From contig DAIUAL010000004.1 of NCBI GenBank assembly GCA_036847245.1, forward strand, positions 1 through 53,375: a stretch of DNA of 53,375 bases, in the 5' to 3' direction. A program made the translations under genes and the position numbers. Below are positions 8,570 through 20,500 of the stretch, one piece after another. The notes under the pieces are model-generated. The model did not search any database. It had not been told where the DNA came from and worked only from the letters and a program-made list of their open reading frames with translations. Source of the DNA: UBA4661 sp002405405 (lineage in GTDB: Bacteria > Bacteroidota > Ignavibacteria > Kapaibacteriales > UBA4661). Numbering within the stretch: the stretch's first letter is position 1; each line of letters begins with the position of its first letter.

Positions 8570-11500
8570 ATGCAGAATTCTATCCTCCGTGTCGTTCTGT
8601 TGTCGCTGTGGTACATTGTGCTGTGGCAGACGGGACTTCATGCGCAGCTGCCTTTTCGTTCGTATCTGAATCCTGCGAGTGTTGGTACAAGTCTCGGAAC
8701 ATATAATTCTACAAATAATGCTATACTCAATCTTACCACCATGACACTCACCGATGGCGGTGCCAATACATATCGTGGTACGCTCTACACGCATCCTGTC
8801 AATGGCGGACGTTATATTCTCTTTACGTTTACAGCATTTACTCTCAACGCATCTCATACAATAAGTTATACGGGATCAACTAGTGCAAATGGTTCAACCG
8901 GAACAGTTGGTGTGATTATTCTTTCACGTGGTGCAATGACTATTTCGGGTGTGATAGAGTTCAGTGCGTTTTCGGCAATAGGTGGACCCGGTGCGACTAA
9001 TGGAGCAGGTGCTTGTAGTGGTGCACTGGCGCCGGGAGGATTGGCTGGAGGCAGTTGGTGTAATGGGGCAGGTGCATTTGGAGGATTGGGAGGTGGCAGT
9101 TCAACGGACTTGATTGGAGCATTTGGTGGTTTGGATATGATTTTGACAGGTGGTATGGGTGGTGGCGGCTTTGGTGCAGGCGGCGGCGGCGGCGGTATTC
9201 AACTGAGTGCCGCAGGAACGCTGACGCTTAATGCCACAGCACGTATCAATGCCAATGGTGCAAATGGTACAGCACCCGGTAGTGGTGGTGGTATTCTTCT
9301 TACAGGTCAGAGTATTTCATTCAATAGTTCTGCACAACTGAATGCCAATGGTGGTAGTAGCTCCGGTGCAACGAATGGCGGTGGAGGTGGTGGTCGTGTA
9401 CTCTTTACAGCAGTCGGTGGCAGTGTAACAGGAACACCAACCATATCAGTTGCAGGCGGAGCAGGAACGGGTGGCTTTTTGAATGGTACTGTCGGTACCT
9501 CAGGTGGTGTGCCAACGATTACTGCTATCACGCCAACAAGTGGCGATATTGGTGGAACGGTAACGATAACGGGAACAAATCTTGGCTCGATCAATGACGT
9601 GCGATTCTTTGGTTCTTCGGGTGTGCAGGCAGTGGTGCAGTCGAGTAGTGCAACATCCTTGGTGGCAGTTATCCCTGCAGGATCGAGCAATAGTGGCCAG
9701 ATATTTTTGAGTAATAATTTCGGTACGGTTCTATCGCCGACCTTTGTTTTCAATACCCTTCCAACCTCGGCTACCGTGTCTGCAACGGCATTGAATTTTG
9801 GTTCTGTTACTTCAGGTATGACCGACGCAACAACACAAACGGTGGTCGTAACTATCCGTAATGCAAGTGCAGGCGAGCGGTGGACATATACACTCACGGG
9901 TACTCATGCAAGCGAGTTTTCTCTCAGCGGCAATACAGGATTTACGACTTCTGCGAGTTCGAGTGTTTTTACAACGACGGTAACAGTTTCCTTTGACCCA
10001 ACGACCACAGTTGGTAGTCGCACAGCAAATCTTATTATCAGCACAGCAAGCAGTATAAGTACACCGACAAATGTCGCGCTTTCAGGCACGAGTATTCCTC
10101 CGACCTCAGCAACGGTGTCTGCAACAGCACTGAATTTTGGAGTAGTAGAAAATCAGACCACCACGCAAACAGTGGTGATAACCATTCGTAATGCGAGATC
10201 AGGCGAGCGTTGGACGTACTCACTGACGGGTACAAATGCGAGTGAATTTTCTCTCAGCGGGAATACAGGATTTACAACCACAGCGAGCTCGAGCGTCTTT
10301 TCAACCACCGTAACGATCAGTTTCAACCCAAGTGCGACAACGGGTGTTCGTACCGCAAATCTTGTCATCAGCACAGAAAGCAGTATCAGCACACCCACGA
10401 CTATCGTGCTAACAAGTCAGACTTTGGTACCTGTTAGTACGGGTTTTGGCTCTGCAGTGCGGTTTTTTGGGTCTAATTTAGGCAGTGTTATTATTCCTCA
10501 TATTGCACAATATAACTTTACTACCGACTGTACCATAGAGGCACGGATCCGAGTGAATTCGTGGGGTTCCGATGATACAGAGATTATTTCAAAGGGTAAT
10601 GATAGGTTTTTCATGAGATTTAGTGCAAACTTAGGACTCGTCATTAGAAGTGGTAGTGGTTACTATTCGTCACCATTGTATAAGGACAATTTTGACCGCC
10701 TTTTCGAATTAGGGCGGTGGTATCATATAGCAGTGACTTATGATGCGTATTGGGGCAGAGTACGAGTTTTTGTTGACGGTGTATTTTTAGCAAGTTTTCC
10801 TAGTGACGGTAGCGGATGGGGATCCAACATAGAGCCTATTCTGGTTGGACGTTCCAGGATTTATCCATCATATATATACTCCTTGGTTGATATTGATGAA
10901 GTGCGTGTGTGGAATAAAGTGATGTATGAGCAGAATAAATTTCCGAAATACGTCAATACAGAAATTCCTTCTAATCATCCGGATCGAGCTAACTTGGTAG
11001 GGTATTGGAAAATGAATGAAGGAAATGGTATAACCACTGCCGATGAGAGTGGCAATAGCAATAATGGTACGTTTGCTGGCAATGTACAATGGAGCTCGGG
11101 CGATACAGCTATGACATTTTGGGTAAGTCCTTTTCGTGCTACGTCCTTTGCGCTCCCCGGTCTGCCTACGGGTGGAACGTTTGCGTTGATTGGTGCGAAT
11201 GGTGGTAGTACGCGCGCGACAGTAACGCTCAATGGTGGTACAGTGACCTATACTCCCACAATACCAATCATTGATGTGCAAGCGCAGGACAGTATTCGTT
11301 ATACCTATACCTTGCCGAGTGGTCGTGCTGCAACCGGATTCTGTGCAATTCTTTTTACTGTGGCTGTACGCGATACTAATGCAGTCTTGGATAAAATGAT
11401 TACAGGGCGAATAGACAATGTTCTAGGTGGAATATCGCCCTATAATGTAACTACTGCTACGCGGCCAACGGATAGATCGTTGTTTTCCTATCAATGGAAT

Positions 11501-14500
11501 CCTACGCAAGGAATATTGTCGTCAAGCTCCGGTGCAACTTTTGCCGCTTTCAATACCAGCACATCGCTGACTTTGACGGTTACGGATGATATTGATTCCA
11601 GCACAGAAACTCTCAACATTTCTGCGGTAACTTTTCCACATGCAGGTCATGCCAAAGCACTACGCTTTAATGGTACTTCCGGTCGTGCGGTGGCGGGAAA
11701 TATCTCGCAGGCGAACTTTACAAACCGTTCGCCATTCACGATTGAAGCATTAGTGCGCTTGCGCAATGTTACAGGAGGTGTACGTACGATTGTCAGTCGT
11801 TATAGCACAGGTACTGCCGATAACGAAAGTTGGTCTCTCGGGGTGGATGCATCAGGATTCCCTTTCCTCAAGCGTGATGGCAATACAGCAGGATCAGCAC
11901 TGCAAGTCACAGCGACAGGAAATTTGACATTGAATGCCAATGAATGGGTGCATTTGGCAGGACGATATGATGGTACAAACCTGCAACTGTACCAAGATGG
12001 CGTGCTGATACGCACGGTCGCTTCGACAACAAATCTCTCGGCAAATTCTGCTTCGGTAGTCGTGGGTGCTGAGTTTGGTAATGGTAGCTTTGCAAACTTC
12101 TTCGATGGCGATATTGACGAGGTACGTATTTGGAATACGGCACTCAGCCAACAACGTATCAATGAGTATCGCCGAAGAACGGTGCCATCCTCGCATCCTG
12201 ATGTCAGCAGTCTTCTTGCGTACTGGTCGATGGATGATATCACTGGTCCGGGTGTTTTCGGAACGACCATCGCCGATGCCAGTGGGAATAATCGCCCTCT
12301 GACACTCTCCAACATTGTCCAGCAGGTCTATAGCCCGAATAGTATGACCGCGTATGTGTCGCCTCGTGCCGCCACGGCGATCCCACTGCAAGGATTTCCG
12401 GTCGGTCAGACCTTTGCCTTGGTTGGCGCCAATGGCGGTGCAGTCCGTGGCACAGTAACCTTGAGTGGTGGTGTAGCAACCTACACCCCAAGCACAACGA
12501 TCACGGTTGTGAATCAGACCGATAGTTTTACTTATACGTATTCTGATGGAGTACGGACTAGCACCGGCAGTGTTGCCATTCTCTACACATTAGATATGAC
12601 AACAGCAAGTGTGCAAGTCGGGCAGGGTATTGCCACTGCTATCGGCAGTGGTGTTACAACCTTTGGCGGTACAGGTAATCGTACCTTTCTGTGGTCGCCC
12701 GCTACGGGTTTGAATGTCAATAATGTCGCTAGCCCGATAGCAACACTCAGTAGCAGTACCACCTATACTGTAACGATTACCGATGAGCGTGGATTTACCA
12801 CGAGTGGCACGGTGCAGGTGAATCCGATTGTACCGACCAGCATAGGTTTTGGCTATGCTGTGAATTTCGATGGTACAACATCGTTTGGTACATTAGGTGA
12901 TATTTCTGCGATGCAGTTTGCGGGCAATCAACCCTTTACCATCGAAGCCCGCATTCGACCACGCACACAGACATCGAGTGCCTCACGGGTCATCTTGAGT
13001 AAGTATCGTGCGGGTGCTACGCCCGATGCCAATGCAGGATTTACCTTTGGTCTCACACCGTCCGGGCGAGGATTTATCACACGGGTTGCGAGTAGTGGCA
13101 ATGAGGTCGCTACACTCGAAGGAACTCCGCTCACAGGCAATCAGTGGGTGCATTTATCGGCGCAGTATGATGGCAGTCGCTTGACCCTCATGCAGAATGG
13201 TGCGATCGTATCTTCTGCAACTGTTACGGGTGCGATGTCGTCAAGTAATATCTTTCCCGTCTTGGTGGGTGCCGATCAAGATGGTGCAGGACAACCTGCA
13301 CGATTTTTTGACGGTGATGTCGATGAGATTCGTGTGTGGAATATGGCAGTGCCACAGAATGCGTTAGCGCATTTTCAAGGTATTGAAATCCCGAATGACC
13401 ATCCGTTGCGCTCATCGTTGATTGGGTATTGGAAATTGAACGATGTTGGTACAACATCGGGCGCCGATGAAACAGCAGGAAATAATACCATTCAATTCAC
13501 GAATGCGGGGTGGATTATCAATCAAGACCCGCAATCGATAGTAGCATCGCGTGGCATTGCCACACAAGCAACGATCAATGGTGTGCCGACCTCAACGCCG
13601 ATGAGCTTGGTGGGTACGAATGGTGGAGCGCAACGTGGCACAGCATCGCTCGCTGGTCGTGTGCTGACCTATACCGGCACTACCCAAGCACTCCCGCAAG
13701 GTGCAAGCGATGCGATGACGGTGCAAATGCAGGATGCCAATAGTACGACACAAGGTACGGTGGCAGTGCGTTTTCGCCCGATTCTTTCTTCGCAAGCAAC
13801 AACGGCTTCGATTGGCGTGGCAACACCGTTGGGTGGCACCTACAGTATTCAAGCAGGAACACCACCGTATAGCTATCAGTGGTCACCTGCACAAGGATTA
13901 TCGGCAACGAATACAGCAACGCCTCTTGTAACGACTGATGCCAATATTACGTACACACTCACCGTCAGTGATGCTTTTGGTGAGCGCGCTTCGACAACTG
14001 TCTCGGTGCAAGTGTTTGAAACACCGCAAGCAGGTTTTGCGCGTGCGGTGAATTTCAATGGTTCTGCGGCGGGCGGGGGCGTAGGAGGTAACACATCAGA
14101 TTTGAATTTTGCGAATCGTCAAGCATTTACAGTAGAAGCCCTCATTCGTGTACGGACACAGACATCGGCACAACAGCGCACGATTCTTTCCAAATACCAA
14201 ACCACGAGTGGTGTGGCAGGTGCGCAAAGTGCATGGTCTTTGGCAGTGAATAGTGCAGGACGACTTGTGGCAGTGCGTGCAGGCAACAATGGTGCCGATG
14301 TGCAGTCGGTGCAGTCGACCGCGCTTTTGACGCAAGGAATATGGGTGCATGTTGCGATGCAGTATGATGGCACAACCTTGCGGTTGTATCAAGATGGTGT
14401 GTTGCAGGGTTCAATTACAGCTACGGGGAATATCCCGAACAGCACCGCACCACTACTCATCGGTGCAGAAACAGCAGACAATGGTTCGCCACGTTTCTTC

Positions 14501-17500
14501 TTCGATGGCGATATCGAAGAAGTCCGTGCATGGAATACCGCTTTGACACAACGGCGCATCAGTGAGTATCGTGGCAGAGAGATTCCTGCAGATCATCCGC
14601 AACGCACGAATCTTGTTGGGTATTGGCAGTGCAATGCACCGAATCGCGCAACGCTTGCGGATGCCAGTGGGAATAATCGTGTGGCAACCTTGTCTGGTGG
14701 GTATAGCTGGATTGGTGGTAATGCACCACTCTCGATGATCGTATCACAACAAGGTGCGAGTAGCTTTGCCCTCAGTGGCTTCCCTGCAGGGTTGCAATAC
14801 AGTATCACGGCGCAACCAACACGTGGTACGGCAACACTGCAAGGTACAACGCTGACCTACACACCAACCGGAACGATTGCCACCAATGATACCGATAGCT
14901 TTACGTATCAAGTCAGCGATGGTGTACGCCCGGTGAGTACAGCAAGTGTAACGATACGCTATGCTCCGCGTGCTACCGGTGCTACGGTGGCAGTGGTACG
15001 CAATACCTTGACTCCCATGACGAATGCACAAACGGTTATAGGCGGACTATCACCGTATCAGTATGATTGGTCACCGGCAGCGGGCTTGAGTGCAAGCACG
15101 ATAGCAACACCCTCGGTAATTTTCAACTATGATCCGGCGATGCCATCAACGAGTTATACCGTAACAATCACGGACGCTCTCGGGTATAGCACGGTAGCGA
15201 CAGTGCCGGTGGTGTTGGCTCCGACCGTTCTGGCTTCGCAGGTGAATACTACGCCGTACACTCTGCAAAATTCAGCGAACTTCGGTGCAGTGTTTGTGGG
15301 CAATACCAGTACGCAAACAGTTACCCTGACGATTGTCAATACGACCGCACCCACGACCCTGACATCAACATCGGCATTGATAATAGCAACGCCATCGACC
15401 CTACCTGCACAATCGGGTGTCTTGACGACCACGATCACGATTGGGTTCACGCCGACAGCACTTGTAACATTGTCGAATGTTTCACTATCGATAGCATCTT
15501 CCGGTGCGCCGACCACGACCCTGACCTTATCGGGACGGAGTATCATAGGGGCACCGATTATCGCGGGTATACAACCCGCCATTGTAACCGCAGGCAGTGT
15601 GGTATCGGTCTTGGGGAGCAATTTGAATCAAGTAACAAGTGTGAGTTTCGGCGGAACGGGGTGGAGCATCGTCTCTGCCACGCCAACACAATTGCAATTA
15701 CAAGTACCGGCACTGACCCTGACAACGACACAAATACTCACCTTGAATAGCACCTTCGGTTCGACCTCGACCACGCTGACGATTCTCTCGGCACCACGAG
15801 CAACGATTGTTCTTCCTGCCAGTACGAATGCAGGAACAACGCTGACGGTGGTTGGAGCAAATTTGAATACACTGCAAATGGCAGTGTTAGAGCCACTCGC
15901 AGGGAATATCTCTTCCACGACAGCTCTTCCGATTGTATCGAGTTCGGCAACACAACTTGTCATGTCGATACCGGCAACTATCGGTGGGAACTTTACTCTG
16001 CGTTTGACGAATCAAGCGGGTGGTATTGTGCAAGCCCTGCGTGTGGTGGGGATTGCTCAGATCACCTCCATTACGCCGAATCCTATTCTTGCGGGTACAA
16101 CCATTGCGATTGTCGGTGTGAATCTCGATGGTCTTGCAACGATGCAACTTTCGACAACACCGCCGACGAACTTGGTAGCACAGTCGAGTACAGCAACACA
16201 AATTATTACGATGATACCGGCGGGGATCTCGCAGTCGCTGACCTTGACCCTGACGAATAGTGCGAGCAGTACTTCGCAAGCACTGACGGTGTTTTCGCCA
16301 CCGGTGATTACAGGCATCACGCCGACATCAGCGGCAGGGGGCGATCAGATTACCATCACAGGACAGAACCTGAATCAATTATCAGCAATACGCTTTTTCA
16401 GTGAATCGGCAAGTTCGGCAACGGTGGTGTCGTCTTCGGCAACAGCAGTGGTGGTGATTGTTCCAAGTGGGTTAACGCAACGCACGGGCAGTGTACGGGT
16501 GGAGAACTTTGCAGGATTTGCAACATCGACTGCCTTCTCTTTTATCTTCCCGCCGAGCATTACCGATGTTGCACCGCGTATCACCGCCCCCGGGCAGACG
16601 ATCACGATTACAGGCGTTGATTTGCTCAGTGTCAGTGCTGTGCGTTTCTTTGGTGCGAACGGCACACGCGGAACGATACAATCCAACGATGGCAATTCGC
16701 TCGTGGTGGTAGTACCCAACAATGTAACGCCGCGCGAAGGAGCTGTGTTTATCGAGAGTAGAATCGGCAGTGCCACAACGACACAAACGATTGTGGTAAG
16801 TGGTCCACCGGTGGTGAGTGCAATTACGCCGAATGTCGGGATTATGGGGAATGTGGTTACGTTGTCAGGAGCGAATCTCGAAACACTGACGGCAGTGCGT
16901 TTCTTTGGTGAGAACGGCACACCGGCATTCATTACAGCGAGTTCGGCAACGACTGCAATCCTGACGATTCCGCAGGTAACGGCAACCTTTGGTTCGATCA
17001 GTGTGAGTAATCTCTTTGGCAGTTCGACGGGACCAAGCTTTCGGATTATTCAACCGCCATCGGTGACAGGATTATCGGCAGTGGTTCTGCCACGCACGGG
17101 TTCCTTGACGATTCTGGGGGATAATCTTGCCGAAGTAACAGAAGTGCGTGCCTTTAACTTTGATGGTGTTCTTCTTCCGATTCTGTCGAGTTCGGCAACA
17201 CAGATTGTGGTGTCCTTTCCGGCAGGATTACCGAGTCTGAGCGGACAACTCTTTCTGCGCAATACAGCGGGAAACACGCGTACACCGACCATTACCTTGA
17301 TTGAGCCACCAAGTATTGCAAGCATTGCGCCACAACCGATCAATGCAGGATCGAATCTGACGATTAGCGGGAGTAATCTTGATCGCTTGACTTCGGCGGT
17401 AGTGTTTGGCAGTACGGGTGCAATTGTATCAAGCAGTGCCACGCAGATCGTCATGACAATCCCGAATACTTCGACAAGTAGTGGTTCGCTGGTCTTGCAG

Positions 17501-20500
17501 AATATAGCAGGTACCACAACGCAAATTGTGCGGGTGGTGAATATGCCAAGAATCACAGCAGTGCAATTTACCAACACGAATGGCACGCTCACGACTGCCA
17601 GCGATGGCATTGCGACCGTGCCGCAAGCATCGAGTATGAGAATGATCGGAACGGACTTAGATCGCTTGCGTGCAGTAGTCTTGCAGACACCAACATTGGA
17701 TGAAGTCTTGACGGTATCGAATGCAACCTTTACGACTATCGATGTGAACTTTGCGCCACGCTCGGTCTTCCGGCAGGGACGAATCTTTGCACAGAATGAA
17801 GTGGGGAATACACTTTCTACGGTGCAAGTGGCAGTGGTGCCTCCGCCTGTTATTACCGCGATGACACCGTTGGTGGTAGTTACGGGTGGTACAATCACTC
17901 TGACAGGAACAAATTTTGCGACCATGCGCACGGTGCAAATCTTTGGTCAAACAAATGCCAACTTCCGCGTGGTGAGCGATCAGTCATTGGTGGTAACAAT
18001 TCCTGCGGGATTGACTCGTGATCGTGGTCGTCTAGCATTGACCAATATCGGCGGCACAACAATGAGCGATTCCTTATCGGTATTGCCACCGGTAACGATT
18101 CTGTCGCTTTCGACGACTGCTACGGCAAATCAACAAGATCGGATTGTGTTGCGTGGACGACTGTTTGAAACGGTGACAGCAGTGTCCTTGAGTATCGAAC
18201 CACTCTTCCCACGTTTGTCGGGAACAAGCACCGCAACGATCCAGCCGATTGCCTTCAACTATGTTGGTGGTGACAGCATTGCGATCAATATCCCGACCCA
18301 GCAATTTCCTTCGCGGGTACGGTGTATTGTGAGTAATCCTGCGGGGAGTGCGACATCGGCACCGATTACGGTGAATACGCCACCAACGATCATTCGTACT
18401 GCACCGGCATCGATTGTGATGGGAGATACGCTGACGATTGTGGGTGCAAATCTTGGTGGTATGACCGGACTTCGCGCGGGCGATGATGCGAATGCACCGC
18501 TTGGTCGAGTTGTATCGGTACAGGGTGATTCTCTCGTGCGGGTACTGACACCACAAGGTATTGCCAGTTTTGGCGACAATACGGTATCGCTCAATGTGCG
18601 CTTTACGGTCGTGCATCCCGGTGGCAATGTGCAATTGACACCGCTACGTGTGTTCAATCAACCCTTGGTGCGTGGCATGAGTGCGGACAACATGATTGCT
18701 CCGAATAACACGATGATAGTGTTTGGTCGTAATCTGGAATATCTTGATGATATCATTCTCTTTACACGGACGGGGCAGAGCGCGCGGATTGTGGATCGCC
18801 CGAATCGAGATACGATTCTGATTCTGACTCCGACACCGCTCACGAACACGGTAACACAAGGACGATTCTATGCAGTGTCTTCACGCGCAGGGATGATTGA
18901 TTCGAATCAGATCATTACTCGTGCTGTGGTGCCGGTGTTCTCATCGGTAACACCAGCGGTGGTGACGGAAGGTGATACCGTAACAATACGCGGTACGGGC
19001 ATGGGACTCATCGATGATGCCTTTTTGTTTTCTCTGACAGGACCACCGATGCGGATCTTGCGGGGTAATCGCACACCGACACAAGTGCAGGTAGTCGTAC
19101 CGCCGAATATAGGGAGTCGAGTCGGACCGATTGCGTTCAACACGGCTTTGGGTGCGGTAACAACACAATCGATTCGGATCGTGGCAACGCCGATAGCATT
19201 GAATCTTCAGCCCTTCGATGGTATTCCGGGCGATACGATTTTGATTTTGGGAGCAAATCTGCGGGATGTCAATGAAGTGCGATTTTATGGAGCAAATGGC
19301 ATTCGCGCATCGATTTTGAATACATCAGCACGGACGGATGAGATTTTGCCGGTGGTAGTGCCACTCGGCATTGGTATGCAAGAGGGGACGATATGGCTGA
19401 GGAATGATCGAGTGATCACGCAGGTGGGTCGCACCTTTATACGGCGTTCAGACCCGCCGACACCGCCGGGTATTATCGGTGTGGATGTGCAGGGGCGGAG
19501 TGCCACGGTGCGGTTTAGCTATGGTGGTACTGGTATTCCGCAACGTTTCCAGCTCCGCACGGTACCGGCATCGATTGTTGATACGGTTACGTATGACCCG
19601 AATCGGCGAGAGTATAGCTACTCCTTTAATAATTTGATCCCGCAGACACCGCATCGGGTCGAAATCCGGTCATTGAGTGTGTTTGGTGCATCGGCATGGG
19701 CAAGTAGAGACTTTACAACACCGGTGGATAATACCTCGAACTTTCTGCGCCCACCGGAGATTGTGTCGATTGTTGATGTTGGTAGTAGTCAGTGGATAGA
19801 AACATCCACAGCAACAGCTTCAGCGCGATTTGGTCTGAGCAGAGATAATCATAGAATCTCCGGACTCAATCTCGTAACGCATGACTTACAGTTTACACCT
19901 TCGCGTGATGGGCGTACACCGTCTCGGTATCGTTTGCGAGTGATTCTTGATTCATCTGGAACTGTCTCGCTCAATAAACGACTACCCATTGCAGGCGAAG
20001 ACTATAGTACCTTAGATCAGTACACTCGACAGTATCTGTGGTATGACTCTCCTGAGTTTTCTTCGGCTGATAGAAAGTATCTCATCGAAACAGCATTCTA
20101 TCGTCGCTATAATTTGGGACGGAGATACTCGTTGAATGGTGGTCCTGTGATGTCGATTGAGGAGCGCGAACGACAAAATCCACGACATGATTCTCGATTA
20201 TATTCTGCGGTAGAGCGCACATGGTTGAATTACTTCAGGAATACTGTGATCTGTAACTTATGCGACATGGATAAAGGATGGAATGTTCCTTTCCCAGTTG
20301 ATTATTATATGTTTCCTGCTTTCCGTAAAGTTGGAGATTCCAATAGTTTCTTTCGTATAGGTGCCTGGGTCGATAGCTACTTGCGTGGTGTTATAATCCC
20401 CAAAGCAACAATTCTTGTTGATCGCGAACTCACTTCTGCCGAAATACGTTCGCAAATTGTACGAATATCCCGTATTGGCACACTACGACCCTTGCTTCGT

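Noticed and set aside
17050..17931. A 293-codon open frame on the minus strand inside the giant gene, with several similar ones between 9307 and 21642
   Set aside because: These are shadows of the Thr/Val/Ser-rich repeats of the real plus-strand gene, which has clear domains throughout; the antisense translations have no recognisable motifs or start signals.
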